This document shows, piece by piece, positions 9,147 through 17,615 of a stretch of 64,000 nt of DNA (position 1 is its first letter; each line of letters opens with the position of its first letter). The notes beneath the pieces are model-generated. The model was not told the DNA's origin, ran no database searches, and saw only the letters and a list, made by a program, of their open reading frames with translations. This stretch comes from Cyanobacterium sp. HL-69 (GTDB taxonomy: Bacteria; Cyanobacteriota; Cyanobacteriia; Cyanobacteriales; Cyanobacteriaceae): the NCBI GenBank assembly GCA_002813895.1, contig CP024912.1, positions 558,001 through 622,000 of the forward strand, read 5' to 3'. The position numbers were made by a program, and so were the translations under genes.

Positions 9147-10061
9147 ATGTTACATTTATTTCCCACCCCGTATCCCGACGAACTTTTGTATAGCGTAGTA
9201 TGTCGTTATCATATCAGAAGTGGAAATAGAACAGTACAACATACACGATCAGATTTATCATTCCTAAATAATGGAAATAGTTATAGCCACATTTTACCTA
9301 GCAAATTGGGTCATTTAAGTAAACAACTTCCTTTTGCTTGTAGTTTAACCGTAGAGCAGTTAATCGAAAATCACACTTTGTTCCCTTACTATCGAAGTTA
9401 CTTGACTTATAAAGAACAAACTGTCTTAAAAAATTTCATGATAGGGAAAAAAGCAAGGTCGATCGCACTGTTGGCGAAAATACCCAAATTAGAGCTATAT
9501 AATTCATCCAATCTAAAATTTTGTTCGTTATGCTTAGAGCAAGACTTAAAAATATACGGTGAAACGTACTGGCATAGGTCGCATCAAATGCCGGGGGTAA
9601 AAATGTGCTTAAACCATAATCAGCAATTACAGGATAGTAAAGTTACAACAGAAGCAATTAGACGAAATTTTATATTGCCTACATTTAATCACTGTGATGT
9701 GAAAGAGTTACATGGTGATAGTTCGGTTAAAGAAACATTGTCAGTTTTTGCAAGAAAGATAATAGACGAAATCAATCAACCTTCCCAATTTATTAGTTTG
9801 AAACATTTGCGAGACAGTTATCGGCCACTTTTGAGACAAGAGGATTCAATAAATTTAAAGAATGGAGAAATTAATCCAGATAAATTAGCAGATCAGATAA
9901 TCCAATATTATGGTTTGTCAACTTTAAGCATAATTCATCCTGAAATCATGGACAAGTTTAGCGATTATCTTTCTCTTTCCTTGATGGCGTGTGATTTATT
10001 AACAGAGGTTGATCGAGTTTTGCATTGGTTAGTGCAAAAATTTATTGAGGATAATTATTAA
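9147..10061 (+). CDS. tniQ: TniQ/TnsD-like target-selection protein (short form)
   Basis: 304 residues. The start FPTPYPDELLYSVVCRY and the block QLIENHTLFPYYRSYL match the TniQ domain of Tn7 TnsD closely. A zinc-binding set C126-x2-C129 ... C154-x2-H157 follows in KFCSLCLEQDLKIYGETYWHR and KMCLNHNQ. TnsD of Tn7 has 508 residues and uses its C-terminal part to read glmS; this protein is about 200 residues shorter. It is therefore either a compact TnsD that reads attTn7 or the TniQ of a CRISPR-guided element. Its neighbour cas6 favours the second, its location at glmS the first. Confidence 0.9.
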   Translation: MLHLFPTPYPDELLYSVVCRYHIRSGNRTVQHTRSDLSFLNNGNSYSHILPSKLGHLSKQLPFACSLTVEQLIENHTLFPYYRSYLTYKEQTVLKNFMIGKKARSIALLAKIPKLELYNSSNLKFCSLCLEQDLKIYGETYWHRSHQMPGVKMCLNHNQQLQDSKVTTEAIRRNFILPTFNHCDVKELHGDSSVKETLSVFARKIIDEINQPSQFISLKHLRDSYRPLLRQEDSINLKNGEINPDKLADQIIQYYGLSTLSIIHPEIMDKFSDYLSLSLMACDLLTEVDRVLHWLVQKFIEDNY

Positions 10062-10100
10062 TCTCACAGATAATAAAATAGAAGATAGTCAAGAACATAT

Positions 10101-10697
10101 ATGTCTGTTGAAAAACCCATTATTTCCAACTATATCAATCTTATTTTTCCCATTTTAGGTGATAAAATTCCCTTAGATCATGGTTATCTTTTATATTCTG
10201 CCATTTCACGTCAATTTCCCATTATTCATGACCTAGATGAGTTTGGTATTTTACCTATTACTGGACAGCTTGAATTTCCTAAAAATCTTTGTTTAACTGA
10301 TGAATCTAAATTACATCTGCGTTTACCCATAGATAAAGTACCTTTGATTTATCGTTTAGCAGGAAAAACACTAAATCTCAATACCGATAAGATTCGTTTA
10401 GGCTTACCAGAATCTCAAGAATTAGAAGGGTGCGATCGCCTCTACTCTCGATTGGTCATTATAAGAGGTTTTGATGAACCATATAACTTCTTAAAAGCGG
10501 TAGAACGTCAATTAGAAGGCCTGAATATCTTTGCAAAAATAGATTTAATAACGAAATCGGGAAAACCTATTCGCCGCACCATGAAAATCAAAGGGAGAAC
10601 ATTGATTGGTTTTGGAGTAGAAATTAGTCAATTAAACGAACACAGTTCGATTTTAATTCAGGAGAGGGGTATTGGAGGAAAGCATAAAATGGGATGA
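10101..10697 (+). CDS. cas6: Cas6/Cmx6-type CRISPR RNA endonuclease, C-terminus cut short
   Basis: 198 residues with the Cmx6 (type I-MYXAN) pattern: IFPILGDKIPLDHGYLLYSAISR (14-37), HLRLPIDKVPLIYRLAGKTLNL (72-93), LVIIRGF (118-124) and a final IQERGIGGKHKMG. Cas6 cuts pre-crRNA in CRISPR repeats and often remains part of Cascade. In relatives I recall, the last motif continues as G-C-G plus about five residues; here a TGA follows KMG directly, so the glycine-rich loop is incomplete. It lies 39 bp after tniQ and overlaps the next frame by 26 bp. No other cas gene or repeat array is in the window. Confidence 0.82.
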   Translation: MSVEKPIISNYINLIFPILGDKIPLDHGYLLYSAISRQFPIIHDLDEFGILPITGQLEFPKNLCLTDESKLHLRLPIDKVPLIYRLAGKTLNLNTDKIRLGLPESQELEGCDRLYSRLVIIRGFDEPYNFLKAVERQLEGLNIFAKIDLITKSGKPIRRTMKIKGRTLIGFGVEISQLNEHSSILIQERGIGGKHKMG

Positions 10698-11187
10698 TGT
10701 TCATAAACCTACTTTTATTTTATTGTTACGTTTGCGACATCTATTAGAAACAAAAACCAGCAATAGGAGTGCAAGCGTCTCGCTTGCTAGGAAAAATCAG
10801 CAAGATACGTCTGTTTTTTCGATAAATGAGCAAGATGCTCATATTCCTAACTCCTCAAACTCTTTGGCGGAGGAATGTTTACTTAAAGGTTTTACAGGAA
10901 TACCTAGTAATCCTCAATGGCTTTCTCAGGCTCAAACCTTAGAGTTACTAGCTCAAGTTACCCCCTCAGGAGATTTACCTTTAATCCGTCAACAGGAATG
11001 GGTAGAAAAGATTTTGTCACGACTAACTGATTTAGAGGAGAGCTTGAAAACTATTGGGATGGAACGAGCTAATATTTTATTAGACTCCCATGATCGGATG
11101 AGAAAAGTCACCAAAGAGGCACAAGTAAAAGTAACTCCTCAATTACCAATGGATATTTTAGGGATTTATATTTTACTACCTGATTAA
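10672..11187 (+). pseudogene. C-terminal remnant of an SNF2/DrmD-like helicase
   Basis: 171 residues from a TTG, open only from 10657. The end (LEESLKTIGMERANILLDSHDRMRKVTKEA, then LPMDILGIYILLPD) resembles the tail of the large helicase-related proteins that precede DrmMI-type methylases in class 1 DISARM loci; this is from memory and not searched. No helicase motif remains. Residues about 30-65 are encoded by two palindromic REP units (10771-10787, 10826-10842) read in frame. The 5' end runs into the cas6 stop region, suggesting a deletion joined the two genes. Confidence 0.55.
10771..10842. repeat. Two REP palindromes inside the helicase remnant
   Basis: GCAAGCGTCTCGCTTGC (10771-10787) and ATGAGCAAGATGCTCAT (10826-10842) are perfect or near-perfect 17-bp palindromes of the same family as those at 15275-15326, 16281-16481 and 18135-18151. 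Confidence 0.75.
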
Positions 11188-11277
11188 TCTTATTCAAATA
11201 CTCCTAAGAACTTCAGTGACTAAGATGCTCACACTGCCAATACCAAATATTATCCGATAATTGTTTACTGAGAAAAA

Positions 11278-14200
11278 ATGACCATTACTGCTATTCACAT
11301 TGAAGGAAATTTAATCGCCCCCGATATGACTGCCGATATTAGTGCAGGAGAAATCAGGGGTCAAATTAACATTGACTTTGGCTTAGAAAAATCGGTTAAA
11401 TTAGAGGACGAAATTGCCTTTGCATGGGGGGAAGCAAAAGACCAATGGCGTATTTATCAACGACGTTTAGAACGCATTAAGGAAACAGATACAGCCACCA
11501 GTGAGACAAGGGAATATTGGGCTGTGCCATTGTTAAGATTATTGGGTTATGAACCTATTTATCAAGCTAAAGCTGAAATTATTGATGGTCAAACTTTTGC
11601 TATTTCTCATCGTTCCAATCAGGTAGTGGCAAATGATGAAATTCACCCTGCACCCCCTATACATATTATTGGTTCTCGTCTCAGTTTAGATAAAAAACCA
11701 CCTTCGGGCAATCCTCGCTTATCAGCCCATGCACTTTTGCAAGAATACTTGAATAAAACTGAGCATTTGTGGGGCATTGTCACGAATGGTTTATGTTGGA
11801 GGTTACTCCGTGATTGTTCTTTAATGACACGGTTAAGTTACATTGAATTTGACCTTGAACAAATCCTGAATGGGGAGAATTTTGCAGAGTTTAGTTTATT
11901 TTATCGCTTATTCCACCGCTCTCGCCTTCCTGTGAGTATAGATGATGTGGATTCTTGTTTATTGGAATTTTATCATCAAGAGGCTTTACAACAGGGCGGT
12001 AGAGTGCGCGATCGCCTACGGGATGGAGTAGAATTCGCCTTAAAGTTACTGGGCAATGGTTTTTTACAACATCCTGCTAATAATCGTTTACGGCATAGCC
12101 TCACCTCTAACCTTTCTAGTGGTAAAGAAGACATTGATCACCCCCAAGCTACAGAAAAGGGAGATAAATTGACAGAAACTCAGTTTTATCGTCAGTTACT
12201 GCTCTTAATTTACCGTTTATTGTTTTTGATGGTGGCTGAATCCCGTAATTTACTTTTGGCTGGGGAAGATGAGGAAAAAGCCCGAATTTATAATGAATAT
12301 TACAGCATAGATCGCCTTAGAGCTTTTGCTGAACGTCTTTTGGAGTGGGAGCGTCCCGCTCACCATCGCCGTGAGGGGTTTCAAGATAAATGGCAAGGGT
12401 TAAGGGTGACTTTCAGCCTATTTGATGAGAGTTGGCGAGGACAATTATTAGGTTTATCTCCTCTCAATGGGGATTTATTTGGCTCAAAAACTTTGACTGT
12501 TTTAGATGATTGTGCCATCGATAACTATGATTTATTGAGGGCGATTCGTCACCTTTCTTTATACGAAAATAAGGGCTTATTGCGTCGGGTTAATTATGCT
12601 GCTTTGGATGTGGAGGAGTTAGGCAGTGTCTATGAGAGTTTGCTTGATTATACCCCTAAAGTTACTGTTTTTGATGGTATTTATCATTTTAGACTGGTGA
12701 CCGGGAGCGACCGCAAGACTACAGGTTCATACTATACCCCTCCTGAATTGGTAGGACAGTTAATTAAATCCGCTTTAGAACCTGTTATTGAAGATAAGTT
12801 AAAAGGTTGTGATACCCAAGAGGAAAAGATAACAGCCCTATTAAGTATTAAAGTATGTGACCCTTCCTGTGGTTCAGGACATTTCTTGTTAGCTGCTGCC
12901 CGAAGAATTGGTAAAGAGTTGGCGAGAATCCGCACAGGGGAAATGTCACCCACACCCGAAGCCCTGCGCGTAGCCATACGGGATGTCATTCAAAATTGCA
13001 TCTATGGGGTGGACTTAAATCCCCTTGCGGTGGACTTATGTAAAGTAGCCCTATGGATGGAGGGATTTTGTAAGGGTTTTCCCCTCAATTTCCTTGACCA
13101 TCGCATAAAATGGGGTAATTCCTTAGTGGGAATACTCGATATTTCTGTGTTAAATGAAGGTATCCCCGATAATGCCTTTAAAGCTGTCACAGGGGATGAC
13201 AAAACCTCCGCTACCCTGTTGAAGAAGCGTAATAAACAGGAAAAACAAGAAAAAGGTCAACTATCCATTTTTGATCACGTTGAGACGGATAGAAGTGAGT
13301 ACGGTAAAACATGGCGAGAGTTGGGCAATATTCCTGAAAATAGTACCGATGAAGTTAAACGTAAACAACGGCAATATCAACAGAGTCACAGTGCCAAAAA
13401 CGAGGGATGGTGGCGTGATTTTAGTGCTTGTAATCTCTGGACTTCGGCATTTTTTATGGCTTTAACGGAGCAAAATTTACAGTTATTGCCCACTTCTAAG
13501 GCTTTACAACGGTTATTATCAGGAATGGAGAATACAGAAACTGGGGTGACTGTGAGGGAGTTAGTAGAATCTGCTAATCGCTTGGCACGGGAAAAGGGCT
13601 TTTTTCATTGGTGTTTAGAATTTCCTGAAGTGTTTGATCCCCCCCTGCCCCCCTTAATAAGGGGGGAGAATGAGAAAGTCCCCTTTTCTAAGGGGGATTT
13701 AGGGGGATCTGGTTTTGACTGTGTTTTGGGTAATCCGCCGTGGGAACGCATTAAGTTACAAGAAAAAGAGTTTTTTGGGGGTAAAGATGAAAGTATTGCA
13801 AATGCTAGAAATAAGGCTGAAAGGACAAGGTTAATTAAAAAGTTAGCTCAAACTAACCCTAATTTATTACAACAATTTGAGGATGAAAAGCATTTTGCAG
13901 AGGCTCAAAGTAAGTTTATTCGAGAGTCGGGGCGGTTTCCTCTCACTGCTAAAGGTGATATTAATACCTATGCTATTTTTGCCGAAACTGTCAGGGATAT
14001 TATTAATAATAATGGGCGTTGTGGCGTAATTGTTCCCACTGGAATTGCTACTGATAACACCACTAAAGACTTTTTTGGGGATTTAATTCAAAGGCAATCT
14101 TTAGCCAGTTTATACGATTTTGAAAATAGAGAAGCAATATTTTCTAGTGTTCATAGAAGCTATAAATTTTCTCTTTTAGTTATGACTAATAAATCGATAA

Positions 14201-15270
14201 AATCAACTAATTTTGCTTTCTTTTTAACCCAAGTAAAACATTTAGAAAATAAGCAAAGAGTTTTTACTTTAGCCCCTGAAGATATAGCTTTAATTAATCC
14301 TAATACTTTAACTTGTCCAGTATTTCGCACTCGTCAAGATGCAGATTTAACTAAAAAAATCTATCAAAGAATACCCGTTTTAGAAAATGAATCTACAGGG
14401 GAAAATCCTTGGGGTATTTCTTTTATGAGAATGTTTGATATGGCTAATGATAGTAATTTATTTAAGGATGAAAAGGGAGAGAATTTATTACCTTTATATG
14501 AAGCTAAAATGTTTCATCACTTTGATCATCGTTGGGCAAGTTATGACGATCAAAGGAATACTAATGATGTTAGTTTAGATGATAAAAATAACCCTGATTT
14601 TTTTGTTACTCCTCGTTATTGGGTTGATAAAAAAGAGGTTGAAAATAGATTAGCTAATAAATGGAATAAAGAATGGTTGTTAGGTTTTAGAAGAATTACC
14701 AACGCAACAAATGAAAGAACAGCTATTTTTGATTTATTACCTAAATATGGCTGTGGTGATAGTATTGCTTTAGTTTTACCAAGTACAAATAAAGCTAATT
14801 TAATTTGTTGTTTATTAGCTAATTTTAGTAACTTAGTTTTTGATTTTGTAATAAGACAAAAATTAGGGGCAACAACATTTAATATGTTCTATGTTAAACA
14901 ACTCCCCGTAATACCACCAGAAAATTATAGTGAAGAAGACATCGAATATATAAGCAGTAGAGTATTAGAATTAGTTTACACCGCCAACGATTTAAAACCC
15001 TTTGCTGAAGATTTAGGCTATGAAGGAAAACCCTTTATTTGGGATGAACAAAGACGGGCAATTTTAAGGGCGGAATTAGATGCAAAATATGCCAAATTAT
15101 ACGGCTTAAATCGTGATGAATTAAGATATATTTTAGACCCAACGGACATTTATGGCGATGATTTTCCCAGTGAAACTTTTAGGGTATTAAAGAATAATGA
15201 GATTAGGAAATATGGGGAATATCGCACCCAAAGATTAGTTTTAGCCGCATGGGATATGATGGGATATTAG
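11278..15270 (+). CDS. Large N6-adenine DNA methyltransferase, DrmMI-like
   Basis: 1330 residues. The SAM-binding motif I is CDPSCGSGHFLLAAARR near 527 and the adenine-methylase motif IV is LGNPPW near 816-821, the Eco57I/type IIG-like arrangement with motif I before IV. The N-terminal 480 residues and C-terminal 450 residues probably hold nuclease-like and target-recognition parts. The size and the helicase neighbours fit DrmMI of class 1 DISARM, which marks host DNA so that invading DNA is attacked. A C/G-rich palindromic repeat is inserted in frame at residues about 787-811, immediately before motif IV. It follows the helicase remnant by 90 bp. Confidence 0.8.
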   Translation: MTITAIHIEGNLIAPDMTADISAGEIRGQINIDFGLEKSVKLEDEIAFAWGEAKDQWRIYQRRLERIKETDTATSETREYWAVPLLRLLGYEPIYQAKAEIIDGQTFAISHRSNQVVANDEIHPAPPIHIIGSRLSLDKKPPSGNPRLSAHALLQEYLNKTEHLWGIVTNGLCWRLLRDCSLMTRLSYIEFDLEQILNGENFAEFSLFYRLFHRSRLPVSIDDVDSCLLEFYHQEALQQGGRVRDRLRDGVEFALKLLGNGFLQHPANNRLRHSLTSNLSSGKEDIDHPQATEKGDKLTETQFYRQLLLLIYRLLFLMVAESRNLLLAGEDEEKARIYNEYYSIDRLRAFAERLLEWERPAHHRREGFQDKWQGLRVTFSLFDESWRGQLLGLSPLNGDLFGSKTLTVLDDCAIDNYDLLRAIRHLSLYENKGLLRRVNYAALDVEELGSVYESLLDYTPKVTVFDGIYHFRLVTGSDRKTTGSYYTPPELVGQLIKSALEPVIEDKLKGCDTQEEKITALLSIKVCDPSCGSGHFLLAAARRIGKELARIRTGEMSPTPEALRVAIRDVIQNCIYGVDLNPLAVDLCKVALWMEGFCKGFPLNFLDHRIKWGNSLVGILDISVLNEGIPDNAFKAVTGDDKTSATLLKKRNKQEKQEKGQLSIFDHVETDRSEYGKTWRELGNIPENSTDEVKRKQRQYQQSHSAKNEGWWRDFSACNLWTSAFFMALTEQNLQLLPTSKALQRLLSGMENTETGVTVRELVESANRLAREKGFFHWCLEFPEVFDPPLPPLIRGENEKVPFSKGDLGGSGFDCVLGNPPWERIKLQEKEFFGGKDESIANARNKAERTRLIKKLAQTNPNLLQQFEDEKHFAEAQSKFIRESGRFPLTAKGDINTYAIFAETVRDIINNNGRCGVIVPTGIATDNTTKDFFGDLIQRQSLASLYDFENREAIFSSVHRSYKFSLLVMTNKSIKSTNFAFFLTQVKHLENKQRVFTLAPEDIALINPNTLTCPVFRTRQDADLTKKIYQRIPVLENESTGENPWGISFMRMFDMANDSNLFKDEKGENLLPLYEAKMFHHFDHRWASYDDQRNTNDVSLDDKNNPDFFVTPRYWVDKKEVENRLANKWNKEWLLGFRRITNATNERTAIFDLLPKYGCGDSIALVLPSTNKANLICCLLANFSNLVFDFVIRQKLGATTFNMFYVKQLPVIPPENYSEEDIEYISSRVLELVYTANDLKPFAEDLGYEGKPFIWDEQRRAILRAELDAKYAKLYGLNRDELRYILDPTDIYGDDFPSETFRVLKNNEIRKYGEYRTQRLVLAAWDMMGY
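13637..13710. repeat. C/G-rich palindromic repeat inserted in frame in the methyltransferase
   Basis: The stretch has outer arms GATCCCCCC / GGGGGATC and inner arms CCCCCCTTAATAAGGGGGG. It encodes DPPLPPLIRGENEKVPFSK and on to GDLGG. This is the form of a mobile palindromic repeat widespread in cyanobacterial genomes and often met inside genes. It adds about 25 residues between LEFPEVF and GFDCVLGNPPW without breaking the frame. Confidence 0.75.
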
Positions 15271-15274
15271 GAAT

Positions 15275-15326
15275 GTGAGCGTCTCGCTCACTAAGACTTC
15301 AATACAAGCGTCTCGCTCATTGTATT
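15275..15326. repeat. Two REP palindromes after the methyltransferase
   Basis: GTGAGCGTCTCGCTCAC at 15275-15291, and a longer one at 15301-15326 in which AATACAA/TTGTATT arms enclose an AGCGTCTCGCT core. They belong to the same REP family found around the RAYT remnant. Confidence 0.75.
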
Positions 15327-15360
15327 GGGTAATGAAATTATCCTGCTCACTATATTGTAT

Positions 15361-16272
15361 AGAACCCATTTGGTATCTAGTAGAATATTGAGATGAAAAC
15401 ATAGAGAAATAGAAGAATGGCTTACTCTAGCAGTCTAAGTGATCAAGAATGGGAAATAATTAAACCTCTGTTGCCAAAAAAGAAAAGAACTTGTCCCTCA
15501 AAATGGTCAAAAAGGCAGATTTGGGATGGTATTTTTTATCAGCTCAAAAATGGCTGCAATTGGTCTGATTTGCCTAAAGATTTACCCCCTTATTCAACAG
15601 TTTACTGGCATTATAAAAACTGGAAAAAGGAGGGAATCTTTGAAATAGTGATGTGTGAACTTCATAAGCAACTAAGGGAAAAAGTAAAAAAAAATCTACT
15701 TGGACTCGATTAATAATCATTGATTCTCAAGCAGTACAAAATACTTGTAATGCGGGGGTAGAGAGTAAAGGATTCTGTAGGTATAAACTGACCAATGGTA
15801 TTAAAAGACATTTAGCCGTAGATAGCCTCGGCTTTCCTTTTTTCACTTGTTGTACAAAGGCAAACGTTTCTGATGATAAAGGATTAATCATGATGTTAAC
15901 CAACCATATGGATTATTTTCGTCGCAAACCCATGAATGTTCATAAAATTACAATTTTGGTCGATTCAGGTTATCATCCTGGCTTTATCATGGCCGAATTA
16001 GAGAAAATTTATCCACAAATTGGAAGAAAAATTCGTATTGAAAAGTCCCCCAAAATATCTCCTGAACAGAAAAAGTTAGAAAGAAAAAAGGGCTTCGTGG
16101 TAGTCAAAGCAAGATGGATTATTGAAAGATCCAATGCCTGGATGGAAAGATGTAAAAATTTAGTCAAAAACTTTGAAAGAACCTTATTTAATTCTACCCA
16201 GAAAGTTAACTTATGCTTTATTCGACTACTCTTAAAAAGACTCACTGCTTCTTAAGATACCAAATGGGTTCT
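15361..16272 (+). mobile_element. IS5-family insertion sequence, complete
   Basis: 912 bp bounded by perfect 18-bp inverted repeats, AGAACCCATTTGGTATCT at 15361-15378 and its complement at 16255-16272. TAT precedes and ATA follows, so the target may be a TA-type site with a 2-bp duplication. The element separates the methyltransferase from the helicase of the cargo and sits among REP palindromes. A truncated second copy lies at 25467-25838. Confidence 0.9.
15417..16255 (+). CDS. IS5-family transposase, orfA/orfB joined by -1 frameshift
   Basis: Frame A (15417-15713, 98 residues) holds the helix-turn-helix half (WEIIKPLLP, DGIFYQLKNGCNWSDLP). A run of nine A at about 15685-15693 permits a -1 slip into frame B, which continues through LIIIDSQAV (first D), TILVDSGYHPGF (second D) and ERSNAWMERCKN (E). 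Two overlapping frames with such a slip site are normal for this IS5 subgroup, so I take the pair as an intact transposase rather than a broken gene. Confidence 0.85.
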
Positions 16273-16280
16273 ATAAAATA

Positions 16281-16481
16281 GCGAACAAGATGTTCGCATT
16301 CCGTTTTGGGGACGATGGTAATGTGAGCATCTTGCTCACTAAATTACTAAAAATAACTAAATCACTTAAAATAGTTGACTCGATCGTATAAAGTCATTGC
16401 ATAAAATAGCAAATAAGATATTATGTGGAAGAAGTAGCAAACAAGATACTATGTAGAGAAATTAGCGAACAAGATGTTCGC
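16281..16481. repeat. REP palindrome cluster upstream of RAYT remnant
   Basis: GCGAACAAGATGTTCGC at 16281-16297 and again at 16465-16481, with GTGAGCATCTTGCTCAC at 16323-16339 between them. Decayed copies (aataagatattatg, aacaagatactatg) lie at about 16412-16456. Clustering of REPs beside a RAYT gene is the usual REPtron layout. Confidence 0.8.
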
Positions 16482-16506
16482 ATTCCTAGTTTTTGGAGAC
16501 GGTAAA

Positions 16507-16956
16507 ATGGCGTATAAAAAACCATTACCCCAATTAGAGGTAAAAGGGGGAACTTATTTCGTTACTTTTAACACTTACGATCGATTAGAATTAAACTATG
16601 AAGCGAGAAAATTAGTTTTAGATTGCTGTTTATTTTTCCATGAAAAACGCTATTTTTTATATACTGGGGTTGTGATGTCAGATCATGTTCATCTTTTAAT
16701 TAAACCCTATGAAAAATCAGAAAATAAATATTGATCGATCGGCAGTATTTTACACAGTATAAAAAGCTATAGTGCTAAACAAATTCCTGAAGTAATGAAG
16801 CACATTGGGAAAGTATGGCAAGATGGACGTTATGATATTTTAATGAAAAATAACCAACAATTTCTCAATACTTGGGAATATATTAAAGAAAATCCTGTTA
16901 AGGCAAAATATATTAATAAAGAAGAAAATTATCCTTTTTTATGGGAAGTATTTTAA
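16507..16956 (+). pseudogene. REP-associated tyrosine transposase (RAYT, IS200-like), nonsense mutant
   Basis: The frame from ATG 16507 to TAA 16954-16956 has 149 codons with one internal TGA at 16732-16734. Before it, GGTYFVTFNTY and MSDHVHLLIKP (the HxH metal-binding signature) identify a Y1/RAYT enzyme. After it, SIGSILHSIKSYSAKQIPE and NTWEYIKENPVKAKYI continue in the same frame. The lost codon is most simply TGG (tryptophan) turned to TGA. RAYTs move or multiply REP palindromes; several such palindromes lie directly upstream. Confidence 0.85.
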
Positions 16957-16958
16957 GT

Positions 16959-17324
16959 TTAATTTTCTGTAATAGAATTAACTTGATAATTTTTGATGAT
17001 ATTAATAATTTGTTCATTACTAATATTAGCTTGTTCTGATTTTGTATAAACAGTTAATAAAATCACTGCATCTTCTATTTTTACATAGTAAATAAGACGG
17101 TATCCGCCACTTTTTCCTTTTTGAATATCACTATTTTTTACCCTTACTTTAAATACTGGATGATTAACACCAGTGATTCTATCCCCTAATAATTCTCCCG
17201 TTTCTAATTGTTCAATTATCGGCTTTATATCCTGAGCAATACTACCATATTTTTTCTTAAGATTTCGTAAATTACGTTTAAATGTGAGAGTAGCCTCTAC
17301 GGTAATTTTCCGATTATTCGTCAT
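16959..17324 (-). CDS. RelE/ParE-superfamily toxin
   Basis: 121 residues. VEATLTFKRNLRNLKKKYGSIAQDI, a basic VFKVRVKNSDI strand and the GKSGGYRLIYYVKIEDAVILLTVYTKSEQ block are typical of RelE/HigB toxins, which cut mRNA at the ribosome or in some members inhibit gyrase. It overlaps the upstream small gene at 17314-17547 by 11 bp, the normal antitoxin-first arrangement. It lies in the transposon cargo on the opposite strand and may stabilise the element. Confidence 0.8.
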   Translation of the reverse strand: MTNNRKITVEATLTFKRNLRNLKKKYGSIAQDIKPIIEQLETGELLGDRITGVNHPVFKVRVKNSDIQKGKSGGYRLIYYVKIEDAVILLTVYTKSEQANISNEQIINIIKNYQVNSITEN

Positions 17325-17547
17325 CTTCTAAACCTTCCCAAAGTTGACTAACTGGAATAGTTTGCCCTGTCATCGCCTCATGCCAAGAGATATGAAAGTC
17401 GTTCACAACATCAGTGTCACTTGAGTAATTAATACTGTTTTGGTTATATTTTTCCTGAAGATACTCTGCATAATGCAATAATTCTTCTTGCAAAGATTTA
17501 GGCATTTTTCCCAAAGTTTCTAATATTTTAGTTTCAATATTTATCAT
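17314..17547 (-). CDS. Antitoxin partner of the RelE-like toxin
   Basis: 77 residues. The N-terminus (KILETLGKMPKSLQEELLHYAEYLQEKY) resembles the DUF2281/VapB-type antitoxin helix; the acidic C-terminus (VSQLWEGLEDDE) would wrap the toxin. The gene overlaps the toxin start by 11 bp, so the two are translationally coupled. The family assignment of the N-terminus is moderate; the role comes mostly from the position. Confidence 0.68.
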   Translation of the reverse strand: MINIETKILETLGKMPKSLQEELLHYAEYLQEKYNQNSINYSSDTDVVNDFHISWHEAMTGQTIPVSQLWEGLEDDE

Positions 17548-17615
17548 AGTTTTTTAATCGATAATTTAAGGGTTTCTGCACATTGATTGTAACCAAAATC
17601 TCAATCTGATTTTCC

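Noticed and set aside
15417-16255. IS5 transposase as a broken gene
   Set aside because: The frame change lies on a nine-A slip site and all catalytic residues are kept, as in active IS of this group.
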